From Agrypnia vestita (Eukaryota > Arthropoda > Insecta > Trichoptera > Phryganeidae), in the NCBI GenBank assembly GCA_016648135.1, contig JADDOH010005100.1:25144-89143 (forward strand): 64,000 nt of DNA, read 5' to 3'. The number at the start of each line of letters is the position of its first letter. Position 1 is the first letter of the stretch. Positions 63,838-64,000 of this stretch are shown here, piece by piece. Below the pieces are notes generated by a model. It ran no database searches and was not told the DNA's origin. It worked only from the letters and a program-made list of their open reading frames with translations. The position numbers were made by a program, and so were the translations under genes.

Positions 63838-64000
63838 GTCTCCAGGTGTATACAGAGATCATGCGATTGTGGTGTGTTCTTCATAGGACAAACCAAACGG
63901 AATGTCGCTACACGTTTGAAGGAACATATTAGAGCAATTAAAAACAACAACTCCAATATATCGGCAATCTGCGAACATGCCATCCAAAGGCAATTTCTGT
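63838..64000 (+). pseudogene. Penelope-like GIY-YIG endonuclease, runs off the window
   Basis: Plus strand: GVYR, a frameshift, then CDCGVFFIGQTKRNVATRLK, EHIRAIKNNNS and CEHAIQRQF. This gives a GVY...(F)IG nuclease core with the usual R and KEH residues. It points the opposite way to the RT fragment at 63170-63720, so it is another copy or a rearranged part. Confidence 0.72.

Noticed and set aside
1..64000. CRISPR arrays, operons, riboswitches or other prokaryotic features
   Set aside because: The spliced gene and transposon content are eukaryotic; the regular repeats seen are Helitron units, minisatellites and the TTAGG array.

Overview
The window is an AT-rich, transposon-packed stretch of an insect nuclear genome. 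Evidence: spliced exons with GT-AG introns, a (TTAGG)n insect-type telomeric array, and mariner, piggyBac, Harbinger, hAT, pogo/Tigger, Helitron, non-LTR and Penelope-like elements. I do not assign an order.

Only one host protein-coding gene is supported with confidence: Ufm1-specific protease 2 (UFSP2) on the + strand. Six exons (375-474, 5536-5682, 12819-12941, 18375-18651, 25640-25893, 37924-38135) join in one frame of 370 codons plus stop. They carry the catalytic Cys in exon 4 and the Asp-Pro-His pair in the last exon. The N-terminal part lies before the window. All five introns (5.1, 7.1, 5.4, 7.0 and 12.0 kb) are filled with mobile DNA.

Layout: 0-5.5 kb, mariner and a TTAA-flanked TIR element in intron 1. 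5.8-18 kb (introns 2-3): Penelope-like 3' ends with hammerhead-like motifs, a TTAGG array, a mariner remnant, a non-LTR fragment and a split inverted repeat around exon 3. 19-25 kb (intron 4): a Helitron, a pogo-like element and a 5'-truncated RTE-like LINE. 26-38 kb (intron 5): a Mutator/Kolobok-like transposase remnant broken by a nearly complete LINE and by a hAT-like element, which itself holds a piggyBac with a 553-codon transposase frame killed by two nonsense codons; then a LINE ORF1/APE fragment.

38-64 kb, downstream of the gene: two large nested stacks (40.3-44.0 kb and 44.0-48.1 kb), non-autonomous piggyBac, Helitron and hAT copies, a tRNA-derived SINE, a GC-rich minisatellite between long direct repeats (the right one split by a LINE), a second hAT-like copy with perfect 8-bp target duplications, a GC-rich promoter-like island near 61-62 kb, and two Penelope-like fragments in opposite orientation at the right edge.

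Apart from UFSP2 the genes do not form a pathway; the window is mainly a record of layered insertions. I found no clearly new biological system. The most unusual signals are the split inverted duplication around exon 3, the internally deleted hAT-like family with a Cys-rich protein, the unidentified 3.6-kb TIR element, and the hammerhead-like motifs in the Penelope-like tails.
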